Positions 54,234 through 64,000 of a stretch of DNA of 64,000 nucleotides are shown here, piece by piece. This stretch comes from Thunnus maccoyii. Its lineage: Eukaryota > Chordata > Actinopteri > Scombriformes > Scombridae. The translations under genes were made by a program, and so were the position numbers. Positions within the stretch are counted from its first letter, which is position 1, and every line of letters starts with the position of its first letter. Below the pieces are notes generated by a model that saw nothing but the letters and a program-made list of their open reading frames with translations, did no database searches and was not told where the DNA came from. Where the stretch lies: contig NC_056538.1 in NCBI RefSeq assembly GCF_910596095.1, forward strand, positions 7,372,001 through 7,436,000, read 5' to 3'.

Positions 54234-57200
54234 ATGCCTTTCCCCTTTGGCAAGTCCCACAAGTCGCCGGCGGACATCGTCAAGAACCTTAAGGACAGCA
54301 TGACAGTGCTTGAGAAACATGACATCTCTGACAAAAAGGCAGAGAAGGTAGGGTGAATCTTGTACATTTTTTTAACTTTTTCTTCACTCTACTGAGGGAT
54401 AAACCACCAGTAAAATGTCAATTATTTCTTCCAAGGGTAGACAGTGAGGATATATTGTGATTGGGTGTTTTTATTTGTGCATATTCAGGCCACAGAGGAG
54501 GTGTCAAAGAGCCTGGTGGCCATGAAGGAGATCCTCTATGGGACTAATGAGAAGGAGCCCCAGACAGAAGCAGTGGCCCAGCTAGCCCAGGAACTCTACA
54601 ACAGTGGCTTGCTCAGCACCCTGATAGCGGACCTGCAGCTCATCGACTTTGAGGTAAGAACTAATGTGTCTTTGATAAATGTGTTAAGGGGTAATATAGT
54701 GGCAGACATTTAACACTAAGTAGGTGTGTAGTGAAGTGGTCTAAATTTATATGTGGTACATGTCCACACAGTGTCTTATGTACATGAAAGAAAGATGCAT
54801 ATGCTTTGAAACTTTGAGACTTACATAATGAGGATGGTTGGATGTTCGTGACAAGCCTATGTTGATATGTGGGTAAACTCACGTCTTCCTGCAATATGTC
54901 AGACTGGTGCTGTGTGGTAACTGCTGCTGTGGACTTCCCTGACTCACCCTGTTACAGAATGACTCACTGTGTTGTGTGATCTCTCCCTTCCTCTTTTACC
55001 CTCTCTCATCCTCCCTCTCTCTTAAAAAAAAAAAAAAAAAAAAAAAAGCTGGTGAAGAATTGCAAATCACAAGACTGCATCATAGAAATATGGAAATTAT
55101 TCAACAGATATTTTAGAAATGTGTGCACACATTTGGTGTATGTTTGATTTTTGTTTGACATTTTTTGTAGCTAATTCTCAATATCTGTGTCATTATCCGA
55201 AGAGGACATCTTTTCTCTCTCTATTCTTGAAACGCCTAAAATGAAAAGCAAATTTCATTGCAACAGCATAGAAAAATTAAAAGTGCAGTAATTTTTTAAA
55301 TTACCTTTAGCGGCTAGTTTGACTGTCACATTTCAAAAAGGACCTTGGCTTAAGTTTATAGCAGCATCTTTCCACTCAGTCCTAGAAAGCACCTAGATTA
55401 ATAGTTTGAGGAAACAGTTTGTGTTGTGGAAACATTTTGTGTCTGTATTGTAACCTGTATTGTATACATGACTTTCAGCTTTATCAACTCTTTTATGTGT
55501 TCTTTCTGTTACCACCAGGGTAAGAAAGATGTGGCTCAGATCTTCAACAACATCCTGAGGCGTCAGATTGGCACTCGGACACCCACGGTGGAGTACCTCT
55601 GCACCCAGCAGAATATACTCTTCATGCTGCTTAAAGGGTAAGGAGACACACACAGAGTAATCATGCTCCCCTCTCTATACCTAGTTAAGGACATTTTTTC
55701 TTGACTTAAAAATATTGTTGAAAACAAACGTGAACCAGATATTTAAAAGACCTAGCAACTTCCTAATGTGAAAGGAAATTATACACCTTTTACTCGTACC
55801 ACAGCTACAGTATATGTTGCAGCTTGGAGGATGCTAAACCACCACATGAGGACTTAGCATGTGGCTAGTGATGCTGTGATGCACACCAACGGCGTCAAGA
55901 TAGCATGCACGACTTTCCTTTTTCCCTGTTTTGACACGTTGATGCTCTAAACTAACAGTAACTTGATCACATTCACTCCCTGTATTGGCACATCTTGGCT
56001 AAGACACACGTCATATGACACAATGTTACACGACTGGTGACTTTCTTCTTTTGTGTTTGTTCAGTAAAGCCTAAGTGATGCCCTTTAAAAGTTTGTAACA
56101 AAGCAGTGATCTGAGAGAAGCTACACCATGTGCAAATACTCCCATTGTGATTGGCCTTGTGCAGTGCACTGTGGATTTAATTTCTTTATCGAGTTGCTCT
56201 TTGTCAATTTTTTGCCATCAACAGATGAATGTGTTTTGTAGCAGCCTCTATAAAATGATAAATCCTTGTCCTGTGCTGCTTACTGTTCCTTGCAGGTATG
56301 AGTCTCCAGAGATTGCCCTAAACTGTGGTATCATGTTGAGGGAGTGCATCAGACATGAACCGCTGGCCAAAATCACGCTGTGGTCCGAGCAGTTCTATGA
56401 CTTCTTCAGATATGTGGAGATGTCCACATTCGACATTGCCTCAGACGCATTTGCCACTTTCAAAGTAAGTTGTCTCAGTTGCTCAGCTGTTGGAGTTGAG
56501 TATATTCTGTTTTGAGTAATGCTTTGAAACACCTGTTACTCCTTACATTTAAAGGCCGGTGACTACCTTACAAAAGAATCCAAAGCATTGTTTCAAAAAT
56601 AATAACTGACATACTGTAAGTGATGAGCAGAAGTGCTGTTAATAGTTTCATGACATCTCTCCTCAGTCTCCCCATTTTCCCACTTCCTATGACTTCTCTG
56701 TTGATGGTTTGTTTACATGGAATAATTTGAAATGTTGTAAGTCACCTGATAGCTCAAACAGCAAGTTCGACAATGCAGTGGCAGCAAGTACCTGCTGCTG
56801 CTGCTGCTGATATTGCAATTATAACAACTCAAACAGACTTGGAGGCTAAGGATTTAGCTGTTATAATGGGAAACACAGTGTTACACTGAGAATTAGAGAC
56901 CTGAACGCACCACTGAGCTGTCATGAATCTGATGGCTGTTGTGAAAACCTTGTCAACATCTCGCATACTTTCCACTAAAATTAGTTTCTAAGTAAAAATA
57001 AAATGAGAAATGGACCATGCAGACGTTAAATCATGCTTCATTTAGTATTCACAACACTTAAACTAAATAACTATTCATAGGATGTTAGGAGAGTCATAGT
57101 TCATAGGATATTTGGTAGTAGGGCTGGGTAATATATCATATCGTCTTTTTATATTTTTGAATTTTTGTTTTTGCACAATGTGTAAAATGTCTATAATGTG

Positions 57201-60200
57201 AAAATCAACGTATTACAATGTGCATAAAAAACACTACTTGGAGTGAAAAGTTTAATATGGCTAACCACGTTAGCTGTCATGAGTCATGACTGCCAGGTTG
57301 CTAACACTAGTCAGCTGAGTGCAGATACCAGCAGGAGCAGATGGACTGGTGTGTGGACTTTTCTGCTGTCTGTGCTGAAACTGATCATTGAACTGGATGT
57401 CTTTGCTGTTGAAGCATCTGGCACTGACAGTCCATAACTGTAATAGATAACCCTTATCTTTTTGAATATGCATAACAGTGACAGCTTTGCAGGTGATGCA
57501 GGTCTTTTATTGTTCTTACTCAACTGTCTCACACATGATGTCCTAAAAAATATGTTTATGCTATGTTTTAGCCGTGTACTTTTCAGGTGAAAAAAATCTG
57601 TTAAAATCATGGATTGACTTAAAGCTTGAAACAAAATCTAAATTTTATTTGTCAGGTTCAAGAGGTAAGTCCATTGTTTCCCCTACAATAGTACAGGCCA
57701 GGCGGGCCGCCAAGCCAACGAGAACCCCCGCCAGGCCAAAAAATATTTTTTTAAATGTCAAAAATAACGCCAAATATCCATTCATTTGCAAATCAATGGC
57801 GTTTGGGAGCCTCTGAGCAGCGCTGTCTCGAAACGTGAGTTAACGTCTGTGTCGTTGCCTGGGAAACTGCAGGTAGCTTAACTCCTTTTAAGGAATAGGG
57901 CAGAGCGTAAGCGAGTGAGTGGCTAAGTGAGAGAGCGAGCGGCAGAAGAATAACGGTGAATGAAAGCGGAGCAGAGGAAAAAGGTTAGCAGTAAGTTGTC
58001 AGTCTGGCAGTAAATGTACAGTTCAGCCCCCCCCCCAGTACAGCTTTTATAGCTTGGCAGGGCCAGGTGAACCATATTACACTGATGACCCTTCACTGTC
58101 AGCCAAAATCCAGGAGGCAGCCTCTGAGACGGTGGGAGGGGCGTCACAGTTTCTAAGGATTATTTCTGCCTTTGCTGAGTTTGTCGTATCCAAGGCTAAG
58201 TCATAACCATTATGTCTAAATTATTGCTCATACTCTGTTTTGTCTTTTTCCAGGACCTCCTCACAAGACACAAGCTACTGAGTGCAGAGTTTCTGGAGCA
58301 ACATTATGACAGAGTGAGTCCATGCTAAACTAAAATCCATTCATTATGTATCTTTACCATTGAAAGCTAAATAATAGATAACTCAGACATTCATTAAAAG
58401 CAGTTAACACTAAATGTAGCATTATTTTACCATTTTGAGAAAATATTAATCAACAAATTAATGGAAGAAAGAATGATTCATCAATCATTCACTACTCTGT
58501 CTGCACTGCTTTATGGAAATATGAATTGTTTTTTTTTTTTTAAAGCTTAGGCCTATTATTGGACTTCTATGTGTTAGACTCTTTCTAAAAACTTGAAAGC
58601 CGTCTCCTTTTTATGAGTTACATGTTAATTAATATGGTGGCACTTTGGGTTTTTGGCATGCTGGCAGTCTCTTTCCTAACAGCATCAAACCAGCCATTTG
58701 GGACATCATTTGCAGGCTGTGAATACAAATTAGCTGTCAGTCTCCGAGGGAAAATCTCTCATTTTCTTGTCATTGTGTTTTGATACAAGACACAGATGCA
58801 ATTGTGAAAAACCATTATTTGACACATTTAGATGACTCCCTCTCGCCCCCGACGACTTTGTCTGTCTTCTCTCTCTCACTACCTCTTTCTCTTTCTCTCT
58901 AGTTCTTTAGTGAATATGAGAAGTTACTCCACTCTGAAAACTACGTGACTAAAAGGCAGTCCCTCAAGGTAAGGACCCTGGGTTGTCCTATAGTAAACAG
59001 GTCTAGGGGTGCAACCCTATTCAGAGAGCTATTTTAAGGTGGGTCTTTTCTGAGTATTGGGTTTCTCAAAAACCACTCCATCTCCATCACCTTGTTGTGA
59101 GCGCCATCTAGTGATGGGAGCACAGTGTTTGACATGTCTTTTTAAAGCTGCTATTAATGTTTATTCGTTTTTTCTTCACTTGCTTTTTGTTTTTGTTTTT
59201 TTTTTTGTTGTTGGGTTTTTTTGGGTTTTTTTTGTTTTTTTTTGGACTACATTTAGTGCCTACTTTCACCCTAATCTGAATGTTATGTATTTAATAGCTC
59301 TGTTGCACAGACATGACAGACTGAAGCCATAATCTGTACCAAATGTCAACAAACTGGTCCCCTAATGTCAAAATGACATGAATGACTGAATCTCTTTCAA
59401 GCTTTTCATTTGGTTTATTATTTATTTCTGATGCTGTTAAATGTTGTTGACACCAAAAATGTTGGTAAATATGAGTAAAAAAAGGCCAATATTTTCAATT
59501 ATTATGCACATTTTCATCTATAAGTTAAACTAATTACACTTAACATTAATGCAAGCAAAAGAAACTACAGATTGAGGCTTTAAGCGTGCAGCTTGTGAGT
59601 CTGTAAAATCTGTCTGTCATCATAAGGAATTTAAGTGAAATTAACATCCATTGCTATTTCTCTCTCTGAAATGATCCAGTTACTGGGAGAGTTGCTTCTT
59701 GACCGGCACAATTTCACCATTATGACGAAATACATCAGCAAGCCAGAGAATCTCAAACTAATGATGAATCTGCTACGGGACAAGAGCCGCAACATCCAGT
59801 TTGAGGCTTTCCATGTTTTTAAGGTAAAAGTCAGAGCACAGTTTAAGGTGTGTGTCTGTGACGGGCAGAAAAGTGTTTAGAAGCAAAGAACAGGGGCTCA
59901 TAACATGCCAGCTGCACTACGTTTACATGTCGTGCTTTCTGCTAACACAGGAAAACATATGGAAGAAAAACACAAACAAAAACTGGCTAATTCATGTATT
60001 TATTAAGTTTGAGTAATTTTAACTTACAGCTCTCAGTAAAAAGAGCTTTGCTGCAACGACCGGAAACAAAAGCCAAGTTTGACACAAACGTCCACAGAGT
60101 TGTATCAAAGAAGTGATCTGCATCAAACATAACACATAATATCTTCACACATTAACAACCTTGTCCTCTTCCTCCACTACCAGGTATTTGTGGCCAACCC

Positions 60201-60372
60201 CAACAAGACACAGCCCATCCTGGACATCCTGCTGAAGAACCAGACCAAACTCATCGAGTTTCTTAGCAAGTTCCAGAATGACAGAACGGAGGACGAACAG
60301 TTCAATGATGAAAAGACATACCTGGTCAAACAGATCAGGGACCTCAAGAGGCCTGCCCCCCAGGAGGCCTGA
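54234..60372 (+). CDS. cab39: Calcium-binding protein 39 / MO25-alpha, complete (8 coding exons, 341 aa)
   Basis: Armadillo/HEAT-like scaffold that binds the C-terminus of STRAD and, with it, activates LKB1 (STK11) in the cytoplasm; MO25 also activates SPAK/OSR1-type STE20 kinases. Exons: 54234-54347, 54489-54653, 55519-55637, 56296-56464, 58254-58313, 58903-58968, 59680-59823, 60184-60372 (1026 nt, TGA). The start [19 protein letters not shown] and the end [15 protein letters not shown] match human MO25-alpha almost residue for residue, and 341 aa is the family length. Internal landmarks are [38 protein letters not shown] and [15 protein letters not shown]. The alpha rather than beta (CAB39L) assignment rests on this near identity and on linkage to per2/hes6, as on human 2q37. 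All introns are GT-AG, and the fifth and sixth coding exons are very short (60 and 66 nt). Confidence 0.96.
55024..55047. repeat. A24 homopolymer after a pyrimidine-rich tract
   Basis: 24 consecutive A bases follow a CT-rich stretch in cab39 intron 2. The length could be unstable or misassembled. No clear retro-element body precedes it. Confidence 0.9.
57118..58145. mobile_element. Probable degraded transposon cluster in cab39 intron 4
   Basis: GGGCTGGGTAATATATCATA at 57122 resembles the start of a common fish repeat. At 57675-57740 the sequence AGTACAGGCCAGGCGGGCCG, with proline/glycine-like GC runs, and the later C10 tract (58027-58036) with AGTACAGCTTTT look like the ends of a non-autonomous DNA element. 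No transposase frame survives. The identification is by memory only. Confidence 0.35.
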
Positions 60373-62420
60373 GAAAGAGTGCAGAGGTGGAGGGGGGGGG
60401 AGCCACCAGGACCATGTCTGGAACAACATCCAGACAACGTCTGCTTAACGGACCCATCAGCAGCTGCTGTTCTGGTTTCTGAACAAAAATCGAGGAAACA
60501 AATGAAAAACAAACGTACCCATATCAACTCATCAGGAAGTCGCCAGCTCCTCTGCTCCTCAGTGAACATTTGATTTTTTTTTTTTTTCCTTTTTCAGTCT
60601 TTTTCCTTCAAAAGAAACAAGAGAAAATAATAGATGCTGCTGCTTTCTTGCACATTGAAATATGTAAGGTATATTCTAATGACACAACAGTCCATCAAAC
60701 ATAGTGACATCCATGCATTAAAAGTAAGGCAGACTTCCTGATAGATGCACACACTGAGGAACAAAAGACATCGACACAAGTGTACACGCATATATGTATT
60801 ACATAAAAAAAAAAAACATGCATACACACATACTGCAAGAATATCAGCTAAAAACCTTGTGATGGAAATGGTACGAGCAAGTTGAACATTGGTGTGTTTG
60901 TTGCATGCCTTGAAATGTGACAGATCCATGGCTGTACCCGGCGTCGGCTCTGTGATGGCCTGCCCAGTCTGGCTCCCATGTTCAGTGCCACAGACTCGGA
61001 AATGCACGTGCATCACAGCAACCGCTACAGTTTGCATCTATGCCTTCATCCAATAAAGCAACCGTGGTTCATTTTACTGATTTGTGGGGACGAGCTCTCA
61101 GATGCCATCACACAGAACCATTTACCTCCTGTGTGCTTTGTTACGACACAGCACTTAAAGCACATGAGGAAAGGAGGGAGGGATGCAAGGTATGAATTTG
61201 GTAATGCCAGAGTTGGGTCTCTTTGTTGTTTTCTGGGATAGGGTGAACATGTACATATGCCTTTTTTTGCTTTGTAGATTTTTGTTTAACCTTGACATAT
61301 GAATATATATTATATATATTACCTTAAACATCACGTTTTTGGTTAATTGTAATCAAATTACTTTCTAAACCATAAGAGAAACAACAAAAAAGTTAAGTGA
61401 CATTGTTTTTGCATTTCATTTTACTGCTGAAATGGTTGCTGGTGGGTTTCTTTGTACATAACTTAAAGGGCCAGCTCACATTTAGCTAACCTATAGGATA
61501 TTAACAATTTGTACAGCGGAGGAATGTCATGGTATTAGCTCTGGATCTGTTAATCCTCTTTTTATTCTCCATCTGCATTTTGAGCATCTTTCAGGCTGCT
61601 AAAATGTGCAGGGGTGGATGGAACAGCGGTGTGAGCGGTGCAGAAGGGGAGGGAGGAGATCGGGAGAGCATTAACAAAAACATTAAAGCCTGTGTGTTTG
61701 TGCACTTTGTGAGGTGCTGAGCGATCAACATCATCTAACTGGAGTCGAGGACAGTGGGGGATTTTCCCCACTCTTCAATTTCATTTCTTCATTGTCACCA
61801 TTTCGCTGGTGGCCTGAGAGTGTTATGTTGGCCCCACAGTGAGTGTGTTTCAGGGGTGAGCTCATCAGGACATTGGCAACTCGGCACATCATTCTTACTT
61901 CCCCCTTCTCCTCATGTTTGAGCCTTTCCCCAGAGGGTTTATAATTCCAGTACAATTATGAGTGTAAAGCATTGTGGGTAGCAGAGTACTTTGGGCATGT
62001 TGGATTGTCCTCATGGCGCTTAGATAAACTGATGAAATTGTGAATTGCAGTGAACAACACGGTCCATATATTGAGACATATTTATAGATTCAAACAGGCA
62101 GATAAACCATCTCAGTACAGAAGACAGCACTACTCAGATAGCCCACAATTCTTCCATGCGCATTGAACATGCATGAATCCTCCACTGGCTGTGCATGATG
62201 CTGTACTAAAGATGTTGTACTGGAATTGTTTTTTTTCTTTCCAAGTATTAAACAACATTGAAATGTCAAATTGAACTCTTAGCTGTATGGCTGTATGCTG
62301 ACTTTGACTCCAGTTTCAGCATAGAGCGTGTGGGTGCTTTCAGAAGTGTCAAAAGGCCTGGGCCCTACAATTGAAATAAAGAAAAAAAAAAAACATTTGG
62401 AATAAAATAAAGCTGTTGTC
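60373..62420 (+). other. cab39: cab39 3' UTR with polyadenylation signals
   Basis: The UTR follows the TGA at 60370-60372. AATAAA occurs at about 61051-61056 (CAATAAAGCAACC), 62375-62380 and, overlapping, 62401-62411. The last cluster is followed by a TTGTC/TTTTCTTCC-type GT/T-rich stretch, making a roughly 2-kb 3' UTR likely. No other gene is seen. Confidence 0.6.
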
Positions 62421-63593
62421 ATTTTCTTCCTTTGTTCAGGTTTAACAGCTCATCTGTCAGATGTGTTAACATAAGGTGATGTACATCAGCTTGGTATATT
62501 AATGTTTGACCTTTGCCCCAGTGGTTTATGTAGAGATGCCACAATGTAAAAATACTCAATGCAAGTCTTGCATTCACACATTTGTATAAGTTAAAGTTCA
62601 AGTTACCAGTAAAATGTACTTAAATATCAAAAAAGTTGTCATACAGATTGGCTCCTTTGAAAGGAGGATATATACTAGCCAAACTTAGTTTTTACAAATT
62701 TGCAACCCAGGTGTTGACTTTAATAAACTTAATAAATAAATAAATCCATTAATTACAGCTTGTAATAAAATATGCATTATTAAAAAGTGATACCCACCAT
62801 TTGAATGTTGCAGCTGGTTGAGTTGGAGCCAATTTCTTAAATACTGTTGGGAAGTTTATTCTATAACAGTGCATCATGTTCGGAAGTTCTTTATGCGTTG
62901 TATGAAAAATGTTAATCTGCAAAGTCAACAAGGTGTTAAGTTGCTCTTAAAGTGTAGTGCCTGAGTAAATGTACTCACTTACTCCACCACTGCTGAAATA
63001 ACTTTACCATCACAATAGAAAGCAAAGACCAAAGAAAGAGAAAAAAGCTATTTAAACATTAAACATTATTGGAACATTAGTGCTCTCTGGCCTGACTGGG
63101 ACACTAAATGCATCATTAACAATATTAGTTTCACCTGGACTTTTCCTGCCATGACAAATCAACGTTTCTGCGGTGAAAAAGACTTCTTGTAATGTGTAAT
63201 TAAAGACTAATACTTGAATCCAGTAACCAAAATATAATCTGGCATTCATAAGACACTGACATTGCAGTGTCTGTTTTCCATCCTCGAGGTTTGGTAAGCG
63301 GATGCAGCAGCCATTTACCATAATGACAGTTTGAACCCTGTTTGATTAAATTGATAACTACTATCAATTTAATCAAACAGGGTTCATTAGCAGCATTTAG
63401 CCATTCACCTGTGCTCCAGGCCACCGTGAATCAGGTGTTTTACGCTGCTTCTTATCAATAAAACAAACAATTAACACATTTTATGCATTATTTAATCAAC
63501 ACATTTTATCATAATTTCATTCATACTTATGAAATTGGAGCTGACATGAAAGAAATTCGTGTTTTTTGAATGGAGTTTGTCCACGCTAAACGC
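62421..63593. other. Intergenic region downstream of cab39 with repeat fragments
   Basis: About 1.2 kb without a gene. A fragment at 62951-62992 (GAGTAAATGTACTCACTTACTCCACCACTG) is an inverted end of the element seen at 35762-36205. A fragment at about 63052-63165 resembles the right arm of the 40150-41170 fold-back. A perfect palindrome lies at 63332-63386. Confidence 0.5.
63332..63386. repeat. Perfect 25-bp inverted repeat with 5-nt loop
   Basis: The left arm 63332-63356 (starting TGAACCCTGTTTGATTAAAT) is the exact reverse complement of 63362-63386, separated by ACTAC. It shows no terminator context or tRNA-like structure. Confidence 0.9.
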
Positions 63594-63841
63594 TACAGTG
63601 GGTGATTTTGTTTTTCCTAGGACGGCGACGGAATGACCCGCCCTACTTTGCCTCTGATTGGCTAGTACTCGTTACCTTCTTCGGTTAGATTGGTTAGATT
63701 TAGACGAGGAGTGAGAGGGGGGTACGAATATCAAGGTCAGAGCCAATCAGAGGCAGAGTGGGGCGGGTCTTATAATTTGGGCTTATTAAATATTCATGAC
63801 TTGACTTCGCCATTCTAGGAAAAAAAAAATCGCCTACCGTA
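63594..63841. mobile_element. 248-bp MITE with long imperfect terminal inverted repeats and CCAAT/GC boxes
   Basis: The left end TACAGTGGGTGATTTTGTTT continues to CCTAGGACGGCG. The right end, reverse-complemented, reads TACGGTAGGCGATTTTTTTT then CCTAGAATGGCG. Just inside each arm lies a GC box (CCGCCC / GGGCGGG) and a CCAAT box within CCTCTGATTGGCT, again in inverted arrangement. The element abuts the probable promoter at the right edge. Confidence 0.7.
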
Positions 63842-63895
63842 GACAGGACAGAAAGCAGCGGACTGGTCCTTTAAGGGCTGATTTAAAAAAAACAA

Positions 63896-63981
63896 AACAA
63901 AACAGTACACTTCCGGTGGATAAAGACAAAAACAGATAGAGAAGCAGCCCAGCGGTGAGAAGAGGGCGGCCCGTCGACGAG
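63896..63981 (+). other. Probable noncoding first exon of a gene continuing past the window
   Basis: A GC-rich, purine-rich leader begins near an ETS-type ACTTCCGG (63909-63916) and ends in the donor GACGAG|GTGAGG after 63981. No start codon is committed within it. In human, ITM2C is next to CAB39, so it is one candidate, but nothing in these bases identifies the gene. Confidence 0.4.
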
Positions 63982-64000
63982 GTGAGGGGATCCAGTTTTA

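Noticed and set aside
57243-57816. Possible additional cab39 exons between 56464 and 58254
   Set aside because: The 56464/58254 junction already reproduces the MO25 sequence without a gap ([13 protein letters not shown]), so no exon is missing. The region looks repeat-derived.
60145-60569. Antisense frames over the cab39 last exon
   Set aside because: They mirror the conserved cab39 coding exon and the 3' UTR and have no independent support.

Overview
This window looks like nuclear chromosomal DNA of a teleost fish. Genes are split by GT-AG introns, the proteins are vertebrate-type, her8-type bHLH genes are present, and intergenic and intronic DNA carries fold-back and MITE-like elements of the kind seen in many ray-finned fish. 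I see no operon, phage or CRISPR structure.

Layout, left to right: (1) 226-5181 (+), last five coding exons of pik3cd (PI3K p110-delta, catalytic half of the kinase domain and C-terminus); the 5' part lies outside the window. (2) About 10.7-30.6 kb (+), a complete circadian clock gene, per2: a TATA/E-box promoter candidate, a noncoding first exon, and 21 coding exons (15059-27166, 1539 codons) with PAS-A/PAS-B, a CK1 phospho-ladder, a Gln/Pro-rich tandem repeat and a CRY-binding tail. (3) 35243-37310 (-), hes6, and (4) 42220-43559 (-), a her8a-like gene: tandem four-exon bHLH-Orange repressors ending in WRPW. (5) 45926-49366 (-), a small secreted protein with two C-type lectin domains, not assignable to a named gene. 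(6) About 50.9-62.4 kb (+), cab39 (MO25-alpha), complete at 341 codons. (7) After 63.9 kb, a probable noncoding first exon of a further + strand gene.

The per2-hes6-cab39 grouping corresponds to human 2q37, whereas PIK3CD lies with PER3 on human 1p36, so the block seems to preserve an old paralogon arrangement. The genes do not form one pathway: PI3K signalling, the circadian feedback loop, neural/somite bHLH repression, innate-type lectin recognition and LKB1-STRAD scaffolding are neighbours by ancestry.

Exon boundaries were derived by hand from splice consensus and reading-frame continuity. All complete models close in frame (per2 4620 nt, hes6 717 nt, her8a-like 609 nt, lectin 948 nt, cab39 1026 nt). 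The main points for follow-up are a 39-bp coding minisatellite in per2, a GC-AG intron in per2, a shared TATA/CATGTGAAT core-promoter module in hes6 and her8a, an EPN/QPD double lectin, and a MITE carrying paired CCAAT and GC boxes at the promoter near the right edge. I found nothing that I would call a new biological system.
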